From the NCBI RefSeq assembly GCF_015209585.1, contig NZ_JADEYR010000009.1, positions 48,930 through 112,929 of the forward strand: DNA of 64,000 nt, in the 5' to 3' direction. Position 1 is the first letter of the stretch; every line of letters starts with the position of its first letter. Below, in pieces: positions 1 through 10,467 of this stretch. This DNA is from Brachybacterium epidermidis. GTDB taxonomy: Bacteria; Actinomycetota; Actinomycetes; Actinomycetales; Dermabacteraceae. The notes beneath the pieces were generated by a model, which saw only the letters and a list, made by a program, of their open reading frames with translations, did not search any database and had not been told where the DNA came from. The position numbers and the translations under genes were made by a program.

Positions 1-81
1 AATCTGGCTGGACGGCCCCGACGACATCACCCATCGACACACAGCACAGGACCGACACCGCAGCACCGGGGAGGGGGCACG

Positions 82-1095
82 ATGGACCGCACACCGCAGC
101 GGGGCGACACCGGCAGCGCCGCGCCCGCCGAGGAGCGACACGTCCCCGTCCTCCTCGACACCACCGTGGACCTGCTCACCCCCGCCCTGCAGAGCCCCGG
201 CTCGGTGTACGTCGATGCGACGCTGGGGATGGGCGGGCACGCCGGCGCCGTCCTCGCCGCCGCCCCCGCCGCGCGCCTGGTGGGAATCGACCGCGATCCC
301 CTGGCCCTGGACCTGGCCCGGGAACGGCTCACCCGCGCCGGGTTCGCGGACCGCCTCACCCTGGTGCACGCCACCTATGACGAGATCCCCGAGGTCCTCG
401 CCGACCTCGGTCTCGACAGTGCCGACGCGGTGATGATGGACCTGGGCGTCTCCAGCTTCCAGATCGACACCGCCGATCGCGGGTTCTCCTACGTCGCCGA
501 TGCCCCGCTGGACATGCGCATGGACCCCTCCTCCGGGGGGCCCACCGCGGCCGATCTGCTGCGCGACCTGCCCGAGGCGGAGATCTCCCGCATCCTCCAC
601 CAGTACGGCGACGAGCGCTTCGCCCGTCGGATCGCACGGCGCATCGTCGAGCAGCGCGAGCACGCCCCGCTCACCCGCAGCGGCGAACTGGTCACCCTGC
701 TGGACCGTGCCGTCCCTGCCGCCTCGAAGGCCAGCGGTGGCCACCCCGCCAAGCGCTCCTTCCAGGCGCTGCGGATCGCGGTCAACGACGAGCTGCGGAT
801 CCTCGCGAGCGCTCTCGAGGGTGCGCTGGACAGCGTGCGCCTGGGCGGCCGGATCGTCGTGGAGTCCTACCACTCAGGTGAGGACCGCCTGGTCAAGAGT
901 GCTTTCGCGCGTCGTACCCGCTCCTCGGCCCCACCCGGCCTGCCGGTCGAGCTGGAGGAGCACCGCCCCACCTTCACCTCTCTCGTGCGCGGCGCGGTCC
1001 AGGCCGGGCCCGCCGAGCGCGAGACCAATCCCCGCGCGGGCTCCGTCCGCCTGCGCGCACTGACCCGCACCCGCATCGTAGAAGGAGCCTCGTGA
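82..1095 (+). CDS. rsmH: 16S rRNA (cytosine-1402-N4) methyltransferase RsmH (MraW)
   Basis: SAM-dependent methyltransferase that modifies C1402 in the 16S rRNA decoding centre. The 337-residue length is typical. The SAM-binding motif YVDATLGMGGH lies at residues 43-53, followed by DLGVSSFQID, DRGFSY and PLDMRMD, then the family signatures FQALRIAVNDEL and YHSGEDR (usually HSLEDR, so the Leu is replaced by Gly here). The ATG follows a purine-rich GGGGAGGGGG ribosome binding site. First gene of the dcw run; ftsL starts one base after its stop. The 81 bases upstream would be the place for the end of mraZ, but no convincing MraZ tail is visible. Confidence 0.96.
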   Translation: MDRTPQRGDTGSAAPAEERHVPVLLDTTVDLLTPALQSPGSVYVDATLGMGGHAGAVLAAAPAARLVGIDRDPLALDLARERLTRAGFADRLTLVHATYDEIPEVLADLGLDSADAVMMDLGVSSFQIDTADRGFSYVADAPLDMRMDPSSGGPTAADLLRDLPEAEISRILHQYGDERFARRIARRIVEQREHAPLTRSGELVTLLDRAVPAASKASGGHPAKRSFQALRIAVNDELRILASALEGALDSVRLGGRIVVESYHSGEDRLVKSAFARRTRSSAPPGLPVELEEHRPTFTSLVRGAVQAGPAERETNPRAGSVRLRALTRTRIVEGAS

Positions 1096-1096
1096 C

Positions 1097-1612
1097 ATGG
1101 CCTCCACCTCCGCCATCCGCTCCGTCGCCGTCCGGCCCGTTCGCTCCGCGCGGCCGGCCGGCTGGTCCACCCCGCGCCTGACCGTCCTGGCCCGACCGAA
1201 GGCCGCCGGCAGCGCCATGCCGTTCACGCTGCTGTGCACCGCGATCGTGGTCGCGACACTGGCTGCTCTGCTCTACCTGAACATCCAGATGTCCGACACC
1301 AGCTACGAGATCAACCGCCTGCAGATCCAGTCCCAGCGACTGACCGAGGAGCAGCAGGCACTGATGGCCACAGACGAGCGTCTGGGCACCCCCCAGGAGC
1401 TGGAGCGACAGGCCCGCGAGCTGGGGATGGTGCCGGTGACCGATCCCGCCTACATCGACCTGGACACCCGCACCGTGCTCTCCGACACCGTCGATGCCGA
1501 GGCACCCGCACCTCCGGAACTCGCCGAGGTTCCGGCGGAGCAGGCCGTGCCGCCCGCGCAGATCTACGATCAGCCCCAGGCGTATCACGGCATGGGCAAC
1601 GAGGGAGCCTGA
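1097..1612 (+). CDS. ftsL: Cell division protein FtsL-like
   Basis: Small bitopic septum protein expected to form a coiled-coil complex with FtsB/DivIC-type partners and FtsQ in the divisome. 171 residues: a basic cytoplasmic N-terminus (1-40), one membrane segment at about 41-63 (rich in A, L, V, I), then a heptad-like coiled coil at about 65-110, then an acidic, proline-rich tail. Sequence conservation in this family is low; the call rests on topology, size and the position between rsmH and ftsI. The ATG is separated from the rsmH stop by one base, so the two are probably translationally coupled. Confidence 0.85.
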   Translation: MASTSAIRSVAVRPVRSARPAGWSTPRLTVLARPKAAGSAMPFTLLCTAIVVATLAALLYLNIQMSDTSYEINRLQIQSQRLTEEQQALMATDERLGTPQELERQARELGMVPVTDPAYIDLDTRTVLSDTVDAEAPAPPELAEVPAEQAVPPAQIYDQPQAYHGMGNEGA

Positions 1613-1616
1613 GCAG

Positions 1617-3425
1617 ATGGCGGACGACCGCAGCAGGAAGCGCAGCCCCCGCGGCGCGGGGAGGACCCGCGCGCCCCGGGGCTCCTTCCGCGTCCCCACG
1701 GCCCGGGTGGGCAGCCCCGCCGTCCGCCACCGCCTGCTGCTGACGCTGATCATGGTGGCGGTGATGGCACTGTCCGGTCGACTGATCTGGGTGCAGGGAC
1801 TGGACGCCAGTGCCCGCGCGGAGGAAGCGGTCAAGCAGCGCACCGTCACCCGCACCATCCCCGCTCTGCGCGGTGACATCCTGGACCGCAACGGCACCGT
1901 GCTGGCCAGCTCCCAGGAGCGCTACGACCTGTGGGTCAACCAGCTGCAGGTCGACACCTACCTGGAGAACTCCACGACGGCGGAGGTCACGGGCATCCCG
2001 GCGGCAGCCCAGAAGCTCGCCCCCGTGCTGGGCTGGAGCGTGACCGAGACCGAGGAGGCGCTCACCGGCGATCGCGGCTTCATGTACCTGGAGAAGAACG
2101 TCGACCCCGCGGTGCGGGACGCCGCCCTGGCCCTGAAGATCCCCGGCATCGGCGCGGACCGGGTGGCCCAGCGCATCTACCCGGCCGGTTCCGTGGGCGG
2201 GAACGTGCTGGGCTTCGTGGGATCCGACGGCACCGCCCTGGCCGGTACCGAGCTCACCTACGACGACCAGCTCAGCGGTACCGACGGCACCACCACCTAC
2301 GAGCGCGGCGCCCAGGGCCAGATCATCCCCACCGGTCGGCAGGAGACCACCCAGGCCGTCGACGGCCGTGACCTCGTCCTCACCATCGACCGGGACCTGC
2401 AGTGGAAGGCGCAGCAGGTCGCCGCGAGCGCAGCTGACAGCTGGGGTGCCACCGGCGCCAGTGCGGTGGTCCTGAACGCCCGCACCGGCGAGGTGCTGGC
2501 CCTGGCCGACTACCCCACCTACGACCCCAACGCCCCGGGCGAGGCACCCGAGGAGAACCGCGGCAACCGCTCCATCTCCAACGTGTTCGAGCCGGGCTCC
2601 ACCGGCAAGGTGTTCACCGTCGCGGCGGCCCTCGAGGAGGGCACCGTCACCCTGGACTCGCAGTACGAGGTGCCGTACACCATGAACTTCGAGGGCCATC
2701 GCATCAAGGACGCGCTCACCCACGAGGATCAGCGGCTCACGCTCGCCGGGGTGCTGAAGAACAGCTCCAACGTCGGCACCGTGCAGATCTCCGAGACCCT
2801 CCCACCCTCGGTGCGCTACGACTATCTGAAGGCGTTCGGCCTGGGGGAGCCCACCGGCGTGGGTCTGCCCGGTGAGTCCGCCGGCGTGGTCCACCCCGCC
2901 TCGCAGTGGACCGGCCGCACCCGGTACACGACGGCCTTCGGCCAGGGCTACTCCGTCAACGCTCTGCAGATGACCTCGGCGGTGGGCACCTTCGCGAACG
3001 ACGGAGTGCGGGTGCAGCCGCGGATCGTCGCCGGCACCCGGGAGGACGACGGCAGCATCCGACCGATGGGGGAGCCCGAGTCCACCCGCGTGGTCTCCTC
3101 CGAGACCGCCGCCACCATGACCGAGCTGATGGACAACGTGGTCGAGGACGGCGTCTCCGGCGCGAGCGTGCCCGGGTACGCGGTGGCCGGCAAGACCGGC
3201 ACCGCGCAGGTCCCCGGTGGCACCTACACCGCCTCCTTCATCGGCTTCGCCCCCGCGGACGACCCGGAGATCGTGATCGGCGTGTTCGTGTTCGGCCTGA
3301 ACAGCTTCATCTCGGGCGGCCGGGCTGCAGCACCCGCCTTCTCCGAGCTGATGACCTTCACCCTCCAGCACCAGGGCATCCCTCCCACCGGCAAGCCCGC
3401 ACGCGTGCTCGAGAACGAGTGGTGA
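1617..3425 (+). CDS. ftsI: Septal peptidoglycan transpeptidase FtsI (PBP3 class)
   Basis: Class B penicillin-binding protein that cross-links septal peptidoglycan with FtsW. From the ATG at 1617 it is 602 residues: basic cytoplasmic tail, membrane anchor at about 40-59, PBP dimerisation domain beginning with RGDILDRNGTVLA, then the transpeptidase domain. All three catalytic motifs are present: STGK with nucleophile Ser at about 328, SSN at 383-385 and KTG at 526-528. The frame is open upstream to 1494, but the ATG just after the ftsL stop is the natural start. The last codon overlaps the murE GTG (GTGA). Confidence 0.96.
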   Translation: MADDRSRKRSPRGAGRTRAPRGSFRVPTARVGSPAVRHRLLLTLIMVAVMALSGRLIWVQGLDASARAEEAVKQRTVTRTIPALRGDILDRNGTVLASSQERYDLWVNQLQVDTYLENSTTAEVTGIPAAAQKLAPVLGWSVTETEEALTGDRGFMYLEKNVDPAVRDAALALKIPGIGADRVAQRIYPAGSVGGNVLGFVGSDGTALAGTELTYDDQLSGTDGTTTYERGAQGQIIPTGRQETTQAVDGRDLVLTIDRDLQWKAQQVAASAADSWGATGASAVVLNARTGEVLALADYPTYDPNAPGEAPEENRGNRSISNVFEPGSTGKVFTVAAALEEGTVTLDSQYEVPYTMNFEGHRIKDALTHEDQRLTLAGVLKNSSNVGTVQISETLPPSVRYDYLKAFGLGEPTGVGLPGESAGVVHPASQWTGRTRYTTAFGQGYSVNALQMTSAVGTFANDGVRVQPRIVAGTREDDGSIRPMGEPESTRVVSSETAATMTELMDNVVEDGVSGASVPGYAVAGKTGTAQVPGGTYTASFIGFAPADDPEIVIGVFVFGLNSFISGGRAAAPAFSELMTFTLQHQGIPPTGKPARVLENEW

Positions 3426-5020
3426 CCGGCCCCGTGTCCGCAGTCCCCGCTCCCGAGCCCGCTCGTCCTCGCCGTCGAGCCGGGGTGAGCGTCGGTGCGC
3501 TCGCCGCGGAGCTCGGCGCAGCACCGCCGCCGTCCCTGACCGACCTCGAGGCCACCGTCTCCGGGGTCACCCTCGACTCCCGCGGCGTCGAGGCGGGGGA
3601 TCTGTGGTGCGCCCTGCCAGGTGCCAATGCCCACGGCGCCGACTACGTCGAGCAGGCCGTCTCCCGCGGGGCCGTCCTCGCGCTGACCGACGACGCCGGC
3701 GCGGAGGCCTGCGCGCGGGCCGGGCTGCCCGCCCTGGTGGTCGAAAACCCGCGTCGGGAGACCGCCACCGCCGCCGCTGTGGTCTACGGAAGACCGGCGC
3801 AGCACCTGCGCACGATCGGCGTGACCGGCACCAACGGGAAGACCTCGGTCACCACGATGGTGCACCGCACCCTGCTGGCGCTGGGCCGCCCCAGCGGCAT
3901 GGTCGGCACCAGCGGCACCGAGTACCGCGACGCGACCGGCACCGATCATGCGATCGCCACCGTGCGCACCACTCCCGAGGCGCCCGAGCTGCACGGCATC
4001 CTGGCCCGGATGCTGGAGGACGACGTCGAGGCCTGCTCCATGGAGATCTCCTCCCACGCCCTGGTGCTCCACCGCGCGGACGAGGTCGTGGCCGACGTCG
4101 CCTGCTTCACCAACCTCTCGCAGGACCACCTCGACTTCCATCCCACGATGGAGGACTACTTCGCGGCCAAGGCCCTGCTGTTCACCCCGGAGCACTCCCG
4201 GCGCGGCGTGGTGTGCGTGGACGACGAGTGGGGCAGGCGCCTGGCCCACCGGGCCCAGGTGCCCGTGACCACGTACGCCACCCTCCCCGGCATCGAGGCG
4301 GACCATGTCGCGCGGGAGATCCTCCCCGATGACTACGGCAGCGTGTTCACCGTCGTCGGGAAGCAGGGCGCCCCGGCGCAGCGGCGCCTGCGCGCGGCAC
4401 TGCCCGGCCGCCACTACGTCGCCAACACCCTCGCGGCCGTCCTGCTGCTGGAGGCCATCGGGGTGAGCGGTCCGGAGGTGGACGCCGCCCTCGGCACCGC
4501 CGGCACCGTCCCCGGCCGGATGGAGCCCGTGGCCCTCGCCCCGGTGCGCGGAGTGGTCGACTACTCGCACACCCCCGATGCGCTCGAGAAGGCGCTGACC
4601 ACACTGCGCTCCGTCCCCGGCACCCGCCGCGTGATCTGCGTGATGGGCGCCGGTGGCGACCGCGACCGCACCAAGCGCCCGCTCATGGGGGAGGTCGCCG
4701 CCCGGTTGGCCGACGTGGTGATCATCACCGACGACAACCCCCGCACCGAGGACCCCGCCGCGATCAGGGCAGCAGTGCGCTCCGGCATCCCGGATGCGAC
4801 GAACGCCGAGGTCCACGAGGTGGACGGCCGGGGCAGCGCCATCGAGCTGGCCGCCTCCCTGGCGGACGTGGGCGACACCATCCTCGTCTCCGGCAAGGGA
4901 GCCGAGACCGGGCAGGACATCGGGGGTATCGTCCACCCGTTCGATGATCGCCTCCGCCTGCGCGACGCCCTCGCCGCGCGGCCCGGACCGGGCGACCCCC
5001 AGGCTGACGGAGGACACTGA
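3422..5020 (+). CDS. murE: UDP-MurNAc-tripeptide ligase MurE, meso-DAP type
   Basis: Cytoplasmic Mur ligase adding the third residue to UDP-MurNAc-L-Ala-D-Glu. 532 residues from a GTG that overlaps the ftsI stop as GTGA; the frame stays open far upstream inside ftsI, so the overlap decides the start. Visible motifs: ATP loop GVTGTNGKTS at about 132, the central-domain motif NLSQDHLDFH, and DYSHTPDALEKAL in the C-terminal domain. The DNPR motif at about 438-441 is the recognised specificity signature for meso-diaminopimelate (Lys enzymes differ here), which fits the dapC and dapD genes in this window. Confidence 0.95.
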   Translation: MTGPVSAVPAPEPARPRRRAGVSVGALAAELGAAPPPSLTDLEATVSGVTLDSRGVEAGDLWCALPGANAHGADYVEQAVSRGAVLALTDDAGAEACARAGLPALVVENPRRETATAAAVVYGRPAQHLRTIGVTGTNGKTSVTTMVHRTLLALGRPSGMVGTSGTEYRDATGTDHAIATVRTTPEAPELHGILARMLEDDVEACSMEISSHALVLHRADEVVADVACFTNLSQDHLDFHPTMEDYFAAKALLFTPEHSRRGVVCVDDEWGRRLAHRAQVPVTTYATLPGIEADHVAREILPDDYGSVFTVVGKQGAPAQRRLRAALPGRHYVANTLAAVLLLEAIGVSGPEVDAALGTAGTVPGRMEPVALAPVRGVVDYSHTPDALEKALTTLRSVPGTRRVICVMGAGGDRDRTKRPLMGEVAARLADVVIITDDNPRTEDPAAIRAAVRSGIPDATNAEVHEVDGRGSAIELAASLADVGDTILVSGKGAETGQDIGGIVHPFDDRLRLRDALAARPGPGDPQADGGH

Positions 5021-5022
5021 CC

Positions 5023-6501
5023 ATGCTCGCCATCACTGCGCACGACATCGCTCGCCTCGTCGGCGGCACCCTGGTGGGCGGCGCCACCGGTGAGGAGCGG
5101 GTGACCGGTGAGGCCCGCATCGATTCGCGCACCGTGACCGAGGGCGATCTGTTCGCCGCCTTCGAGGGCGAGACGGTCGACGGCCACGACTTCCTCGCCG
5201 CAGCCGTCGCCGACGGCGCCGCGCTGTGCCTGGTCTCCCGACAGACGGCCGAGGACATCCCGGCCGTCCTGGTCGACGACGTGCAGCGCGCCCTGTCGGA
5301 CCTGGCCCGCGCCCAACTGGAGCAGGCACGCCGGGAGAACCCGCAGCTGCGGGTGCTCGCGATCACCGGCAGCGCCGGGAAGACGGGCACCAAGGACCTG
5401 CTCGGGGTGGCCCTCGGCGATCTCGGCCCCACGATCGCCCCCGTCGGCAGCTTCAACAACGAGCTGGGCCTGCCGCTGACGGTGCTGCGCCTTGACGAGC
5501 ACACCCGCTTCCTGGTGCTGGAGATGGGAGCCCGTGGACCGGGCCATATCGCCCACCTGACCGACATCGCCCGCCCCGACATCGCCGTGGTGCTCAACGT
5601 GGGCTCCGCCCACCTCGGAGAGTTCGGCTCCGTCGAGGGCATCGCCCGGGCCAAGGCCGAACTGGTCCGGTCGCTGTCCCCCGAGGGGCGAGCCGTGCTG
5701 AACGCCGAGGATCCCCGGGTGGCCGCCATGGCGCAACTCACCGAGGCCCCGGCGGTCACCTGGGGGCTCGACCGGGGCGACGTGCGCGCCACGGACCTGC
5801 GGCTCGACGACGACGCCCGCGTGAGCTTCACCCTGCAGGTCCCGGAGGGCCTCACCCGACCGGACGGTTCGGACATTCCCGCCGGATCCTTCGAGGTGCG
5901 CCCCGATCTGCTGGGGGAGCACCAGGCCGCCAACGCGATCGCCGCCCTCACCGCGGCGATCCTCGCCGGGGTCGAGCCCGCTGCCGCCGCGGCCTCCCTC
6001 CAGGGAGTGCGTCTGGCCTCCGGGCAGCGGATGGAGGCCCGGCGCGCCGGCGATGTGCTGGTGATCGACGACGCCTACAACGCCAACCCCGACTCGATGC
6101 GCCTGGCGCTGAAGACCCTCGCGCACCTCGGGCGCGGCCACCGCACCATCGCCGTGCTGGGCGAGATGCTCGAGCTGGGCGAGGAGTCGGTGCGCCTGCA
6201 CGACGAGATCGGGCGCCTGGTGGTGAGGCTGAACATCGGTCTGCTGATCGTCGTGGGGCAGGGCGCGGCCCCCCTCCACCACGGGGCCAGCCTCGAGGGC
6301 AGCTTCGGTGGGGAGTCCATGCAGGTGGCCGACGTCGAAGAGGCCCTGGCTGTGCTAGAACGGACCCTGGCGCCCGGCGATGTGGTGCTGCTGAAGTCGT
6401 CCCGCGACGCAGGCCTGCGCCAGCTCGCACGGCCTCTGATCGCGCACCTGGAACGACGCGCGGACCGTGCCCGGCACCAGGACGGAGGAGCACACGCATG
6501 A
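5023..6501 (+). CDS. murF: UDP-MurNAc-tripeptide:D-Ala-D-Ala ligase MurF
   Basis: Adds D-Ala-D-Ala to complete the UDP-MurNAc-pentapeptide. 492 residues with the Mur N-terminal domain ([15 protein letters not shown]), ATP loop [12 protein letters not shown], a central [13 protein letters not shown] motif and the C-terminal ANPDSM motif. The ATG follows the murE stop by two bases behind an ACGGAGGAC Shine-Dalgarno sequence, and the stop overlaps the mraY start as ATGA. It is an internal member of the cell-wall operon. Confidence 0.96.
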   Translation: MLAITAHDIARLVGGTLVGGATGEERVTGEARIDSRTVTEGDLFAAFEGETVDGHDFLAAAVADGAALCLVSRQTAEDIPAVLVDDVQRALSDLARAQLEQARRENPQLRVLAITGSAGKTGTKDLLGVALGDLGPTIAPVGSFNNELGLPLTVLRLDEHTRFLVLEMGARGPGHIAHLTDIARPDIAVVLNVGSAHLGEFGSVEGIARAKAELVRSLSPEGRAVLNAEDPRVAAMAQLTEAPAVTWGLDRGDVRATDLRLDDDARVSFTLQVPEGLTRPDGSDIPAGSFEVRPDLLGEHQAANAIAALTAAILAGVEPAAAAASLQGVRLASGQRMEARRAGDVLVIDDAYNANPDSMRLALKTLAHLGRGHRTIAVLGEMLELGEESVRLHDEIGRLVVRLNIGLLIVVGQGAAPLHHGASLEGSFGGESMQVADVEEALAVLERTLAPGDVVLLKSSRDAGLRQLARPLIAHLERRADRARHQDGGAHA

Positions 6502-7598
6502 TCCCGATCCTCATCGCGGGGGGCACCGCCCTGGTGCTGGCGATCTTCGGCACCCCCCTGTACATCCGGGTCCTCGTCAAGCGCGGGTACGGCCAGTTCA
6601 TCCGCGATGACGGCCCCACCTCCCACGCCACCAAGCGAGGCACGCCCACCATGGGCGGCGTCGCCATCATCCTGGCCACGATCCTCGCCTACGGCATCGC
6701 CCACCTGGCCGTGTGGGAGCCCCCCAGCATCTCCGTGCTGCTGGTGCTGTTCCTGATGGTGGGCCTGGGCGTGGTGGGCTTCCTGGACGACTACCTGAAG
6801 ATCTCCCAGCAGCGCAGCCTGGGCCTGCGGCCCCGCGCCAAGCTGCTGGGTCAGTTCGTGGTGGCCACGGCCTTCGCCGTGATGGCGCTGCTGTTCCGGG
6901 ACGAGTCCGGCCTCACCCCGGCCTCCACGAACATCTCCTTCGTGCGGGACGTGCCCTGGCTGGACCTCGCCTTCGGCGGCAGCGTCGCGGGCTTCATCCT
7001 CTTCGCGGTCTGGGCGAACTTCCTGGTGGCGGCCTGGTCCAACGGCGTGAACCTCACCGATGGCCTGGACGGCCTGGCCTCCGGCGCCACCATCATCTTC
7101 ACTGCCGCCTACCTGGTGATCTCCTTCTGGCAGTGGCGGCAGGTGTGCAACGTGGACCTCGCCGCTGGCGGCACGGTCAACTGCTACGACGCCCGCGACC
7201 CGCTGGACACCGCCGTGCTGTGCGCGGCGATGATCGGTGCCTGCGTGGGCTTCCTGTGGTGGAACACCTCCCCGGCGAAGATCTTCATGGGCGACACCGG
7301 GTCCCTGGCCCTGGGCGGCGCGATCGCCGGCCTCACCATCGTCTCGCGCACCCAGATCCTGGGCGCCGTGATCGGCGGCCTGTTCGTGGCCATCTCGCTG
7401 TCCGTGATCATCCAGGTGGCCAGCTTCAAGACCACCGGCAAGCGCGTGTTCCGGATGGCCCCCCTCCAGCACCACTTCGAACTCAAGGGCTGGAACGAGG
7501 TCACCATCGTGGTCCGCTTCTGGATCGTGGCCGGGATCCTCGCGGGCCTCGGCCTGGGCCTGTTCTACCTCGACGCCCTGCCGAGGCTCACCTCATGA
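6498..7598 (+). CDS. mraY: Phospho-N-acetylmuramoyl-pentapeptide transferase MraY
   Basis: Polytopic membrane enzyme transferring phospho-MurNAc-pentapeptide to undecaprenyl phosphate to make lipid I. 366 residues with about ten hydrophobic segments. Family motifs are clear: FLDDYLK (catalytic Asp region), [31 protein letters not shown], and near the C-terminus [13 protein letters not shown] with the conserved His pair. Starts inside the murF stop (ATGA) and ends inside the murD start region (ATGA at 7595-7598). Confidence 0.97.
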   Translation: MIPILIAGGTALVLAIFGTPLYIRVLVKRGYGQFIRDDGPTSHATKRGTPTMGGVAIILATILAYGIAHLAVWEPPSISVLLVLFLMVGLGVVGFLDDYLKISQQRSLGLRPRAKLLGQFVVATAFAVMALLFRDESGLTPASTNISFVRDVPWLDLAFGGSVAGFILFAVWANFLVAAWSNGVNLTDGLDGLASGATIIFTAAYLVISFWQWRQVCNVDLAAGGTVNCYDARDPLDTAVLCAAMIGACVGFLWWNTSPAKIFMGDTGSLALGGAIAGLTIVSRTQILGAVIGGLFVAISLSVIIQVASFKTTGKRVFRMAPLQHHFELKGWNEVTIVVRFWIVAGILAGLGLGLFYLDALPRLTS

Positions 7599-9127
7599 CC
7601 ACGCCCCCGGCCGGTCCCACGTCCGGCCCGGCCCATGGTCTCCCGGCCGAGCAGCGGGCCTGGCCGGGCATGGACGTGGCCGGGCTGCGCATCCTGGTGA
7701 CCGGCTTCGGCGTCTCCGGCTACGCGGTCGCGGACCAGACCATGCAGCGCGGTGCCCGGGTGCTGGTGGTCGACAGCGCCGACACCCCCGAGAACCGGGA
7801 GAAGGCCCGGATCCTTCAGGTGCTGGGTGTCGAGGTGCGCCTCGGGGCCGAGCACACCGGCTCCCTCCCCGCCGACCGTGAGGTGGACCTGGTGGTCACC
7901 TCACCCGGCTGGCGGCCCGAGCAGCCCCTGCTGGTCCAGGCCCAGCAGGCCGGGATCCCCGTGTGGGGCGAGGTCGAGCTGGCTCGCCGCATGCAGGCGG
8001 CCGACGGGCCCGCCTGGCTCGGCATCACCGGCACCAACGGCAAGACCACCGCGGTCACCATGCTGGAGTCGATCCTCCAGCACGCCGGCCTGCGCGCCGT
8101 GGCCTGCGGCAACGTGGGCCTGCCGGTGATCGAGGCGGCGCTGGACCCGGAGGGCTTCGACGTGCTGGCCGTGGAGCTGTCCAGCTTCCAGCTGCACCGC
8201 ACCGAGCACCTGGACTGCCAGGCCGCCGCAGTGCTCAACGTGAGCGACGACCACCTGGACTGGCACGGCAGCGCCCCTGCCTACGCCGCCGCGAAGGGTC
8301 GCATCTACGAGGGCGTCGAGCGCGCCTGCGTGTACAGCGTCGCCGACCCCACCACTCGTCGCCTGGTCGAACAGGCCGACGTCCTCGAGGGCGCCCGCGC
8401 CATCGGCATCACCCTGGGCTCCCCGGGGCCCTCCGAGCTCGGCGTGGTCGACGGGATGCTGGTGGACCGCGCCTTCGTCCCCGATCGGCACCGGCAGGCG
8501 GCCGAGCTCGCCACCCTCGAGGACCTCGCCCACCTGGGTCCCCACGGCGCCGGCCCGCACATCGTGCTGGATGCCCTGGCCGCCGCGGCCCTGGCCCGCG
8601 CCCACGGTGTCGAGCAGGCGGCCGTGCGCGACGGCCTGCGCGCGTACCGCATCGGCCGCCACCGCGCTGAACTGGTGGCCCGCATCGACGAGGTCGCCTG
8701 GGTGGACGACACCAAGGCCACCAACCCCGCCGCAGCCCGCGCCTCCCTCGCCACTGCCGAGCGCGTGGTGTGGATCGCCGGAGGCGACACCAAGGGTGCT
8801 GACATCGACTCCCTGGTCCAGGCCGTCGCCGGCCGGCTGGCCGGCTGCGTGCTGCTGGGCACCGATCCCGCCCCGTTCGCCGAGGCGCTGGGGCGACACG
8901 CCCCTGACCTCCCCGTGGTGCGCGTGGATCCGGGTGACACTGGCGATGTCGCCGGGCGCTCCCGGCTGATGGAGGAGGCGGTGCAGGCCGCCCGCTCCCT
9001 CGCCTCGGCGGGGGACGTGGTGATGCTGGCACCGGCCGCAGCCTCGATCGACCAGTTCCGCAACTACGCGGAACGGGGGGAGCTGTTCGCCGCGGCCGTG
9101 GAACGACTGGCAGGAGCGAACGGATGA
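7595..9127 (+). CDS. murD: UDP-MurNAc-L-alanine:D-glutamate ligase MurD
   Basis: Cytoplasmic ligase adding D-Glu to UDP-MurNAc-L-Ala. The ATG at 7595 overlaps the mraY stop, giving 510 residues, somewhat longer than the usual ~450 because of a Pro/Gly-rich N-terminal tail before the Rossmann motif [17 protein letters not shown] loop [13 protein letters not shown], central motif [11 protein letters not shown] and C-terminal [11 protein letters not shown] are present. The stop overlaps the ftsW ATG. Confidence 0.95.
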   Translation: MTTPPAGPTSGPAHGLPAEQRAWPGMDVAGLRILVTGFGVSGYAVADQTMQRGARVLVVDSADTPENREKARILQVLGVEVRLGAEHTGSLPADREVDLVVTSPGWRPEQPLLVQAQQAGIPVWGEVELARRMQAADGPAWLGITGTNGKTTAVTMLESILQHAGLRAVACGNVGLPVIEAALDPEGFDVLAVELSSFQLHRTEHLDCQAAAVLNVSDDHLDWHGSAPAYAAAKGRIYEGVERACVYSVADPTTRRLVEQADVLEGARAIGITLGSPGPSELGVVDGMLVDRAFVPDRHRQAAELATLEDLAHLGPHGAGPHIVLDALAAAALARAHGVEQAAVRDGLRAYRIGRHRAELVARIDEVAWVDDTKATNPAAARASLATAERVVWIAGGDTKGADIDSLVQAVAGRLAGCVLLGTDPAPFAEALGRHAPDLPVVRVDPGDTGDVAGRSRLMEEAVQAARSLASAGDVVMLAPAAASIDQFRNYAERGELFAAAVERLAGANG

Positions 9128-10467
9128 CGATGCAGGAGACCCGCCGGTCCACCCGGGTCGTCCGCCCCGAGGAGGAGAACCCCCTCGGTGACGTCGGCTC
9201 CCGCCTGCGCGCCGGGGTGGGCAACTGGCTGAAGTCACCGGCCCTGGACTTCTACGCCCTGATCGTGCTGGGCACCCTGCTGGTGGGCGTGGGCCTGATG
9301 ATGGTGCTCTCCTCCACCGCGGTGCTGAACATCTCCCGCGGCCAGTCCGGCTTCGCGGGACTGCTGCGTCAGGGCACCTTCGCGGGCCTGGGGCTGGCGT
9401 CCCTGCTGGTGGCCGCCTCGATTCCGCCGGGCTTCTACCGCAAGGCCGCCTGGCCGCTGCTGATGCTGGGCCTGGCCCTGCAGACCCTCGTGCACACGCC
9501 GCTCGGCGTCGACGTCGACGGCAACCGCAACTGGATCCGCATCGGGTCCCAGACCCTGCAGCCCTCGGAGTTCCTCAAGCTGGCCCTGGCCGTGTGGCTG
9601 GGCGCCCTGCTGGCCATCAAGCGGCCGTTGCTGCACCGGCCCGCCCACCTGCTGTTCCCCCTGGTCCCCGGGGTCCTCGCCGCGCTGGGCCTGGTGGTGC
9701 TGGGGCGCGACCTGGGCACCACGCTGGTGATGTGCCTGCTGGTGGCCGGTTCGCTGTGGGTGGCCGGCGTGCCCCGGCGCTGGTTCGCCGCCGGTGGAGC
9801 TCTCGGCCTCATCGGCGTCGTCGCCCTCACCATCACCAGCGGCAACCGCATGGGCCGTATCAACTGCTGGCTCAAGGGCGAGTGCGTCGGTGGCACCGGC
9901 TACCAGTCCGAGCAGGGCCTGATGGGGCTGGCCGAGGGCGGCTGGTGGGGTGTGGGCCCCGGTGAGTCCCGCCAGAAGTGGGGGCGCCTGCCCGCCGCGG
10001 AGGACGATTACATCTTCGCGGTCCTGGGGGAGGAGTTCGGCCTGGCCGGCACCCTGGGCGTGCTGTTCCTGTTCGCCGTGCTGGCCCTGGTGATGTTCCG
10101 TATGATCACCCGCACCGACGACGTGTTCCGCCAGATCACCATCGCCGGCATCGCCTCCTGGATCCTGGGGCAGGCCTTTGTCAACATGATGGTGGTGACG
10201 GGCCTGATGCCCGTGATCGGTGTCCCGCTGCCGTTCATCTCCTCCGGCGGCTCCGCCCTGCTGGCGTCCATGACGGCGCTGGGCGTGCTGCTGTCCTTCG
10301 CCCGCAGCGAGCCGGGTGCGCGCGAGGCCATCACCGCCCGCGTGGGCGCGGTGCGCAGCTCCGTGAGCGTGCTGCCCGCTCCGCGCGGCGGCTCCACCGG
10401 CGATTCGCGCCCCCCCCGCCGTTCTCGACGGCGCGCGCGCACGGCTCAGGGGCGGAGCCGACGATGA
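9124..10467 (+). CDS. ftsW: Septal peptidoglycan glycosyltransferase FtsW (SEDS family)
   Basis: SEDS-family lipid II polymerase that acts with FtsI at the septum. 447 residues with about ten transmembrane segments between residues 35 and 395. Typical SEDS motifs seen: QPSEFLKLALAVWLGALLA, GRDLGTTLVM, GESRQKWGRLPAAEDDYIFAVLGEEFGL and the C-terminal PLPFISSGGSALLASM. The C-terminal cytoplasmic tail is Arg/Pro-rich. Both junctions (with murD and murG) are ATGA overlaps. Confidence 0.96.
   Translation: MTMQETRRSTRVVRPEEENPLGDVGSRLRAGVGNWLKSPALDFYALIVLGTLLVGVGLMMVLSSTAVLNISRGQSGFAGLLRQGTFAGLGLASLLVAASIPPGFYRKAAWPLLMLGLALQTLVHTPLGVDVDGNRNWIRIGSQTLQPSEFLKLALAVWLGALLAIKRPLLHRPAHLLFPLVPGVLAALGLVVLGRDLGTTLVMCLLVAGSLWVAGVPRRWFAAGGALGLIGVVALTITSGNRMGRINCWLKGECVGGTGYQSEQGLMGLAEGGWWGVGPGESRQKWGRLPAAEDDYIFAVLGEEFGLAGTLGVLFLFAVLALVMFRMITRTDDVFRQITIAGIASWILGQAFVNMMVVTGLMPVIGVPLPFISSGGSALLASMTALGVLLSFARSEPGAREAITARVGAVRSSVSVLPAPRGGSTGDSRPPRRSRRRARTAQGRSRR

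Noticed and set aside
1..81. 3' end of mraZ at the window edge
   Set aside because: None of the three plus frames gives a recognisable MraZ C-terminus; too short to judge.
1311..3524. 737-codon minus-strand open frame opposite ftsI
   Set aside because: Low-complexity shadow; ftsI has all catalytic motifs in the plus frame.
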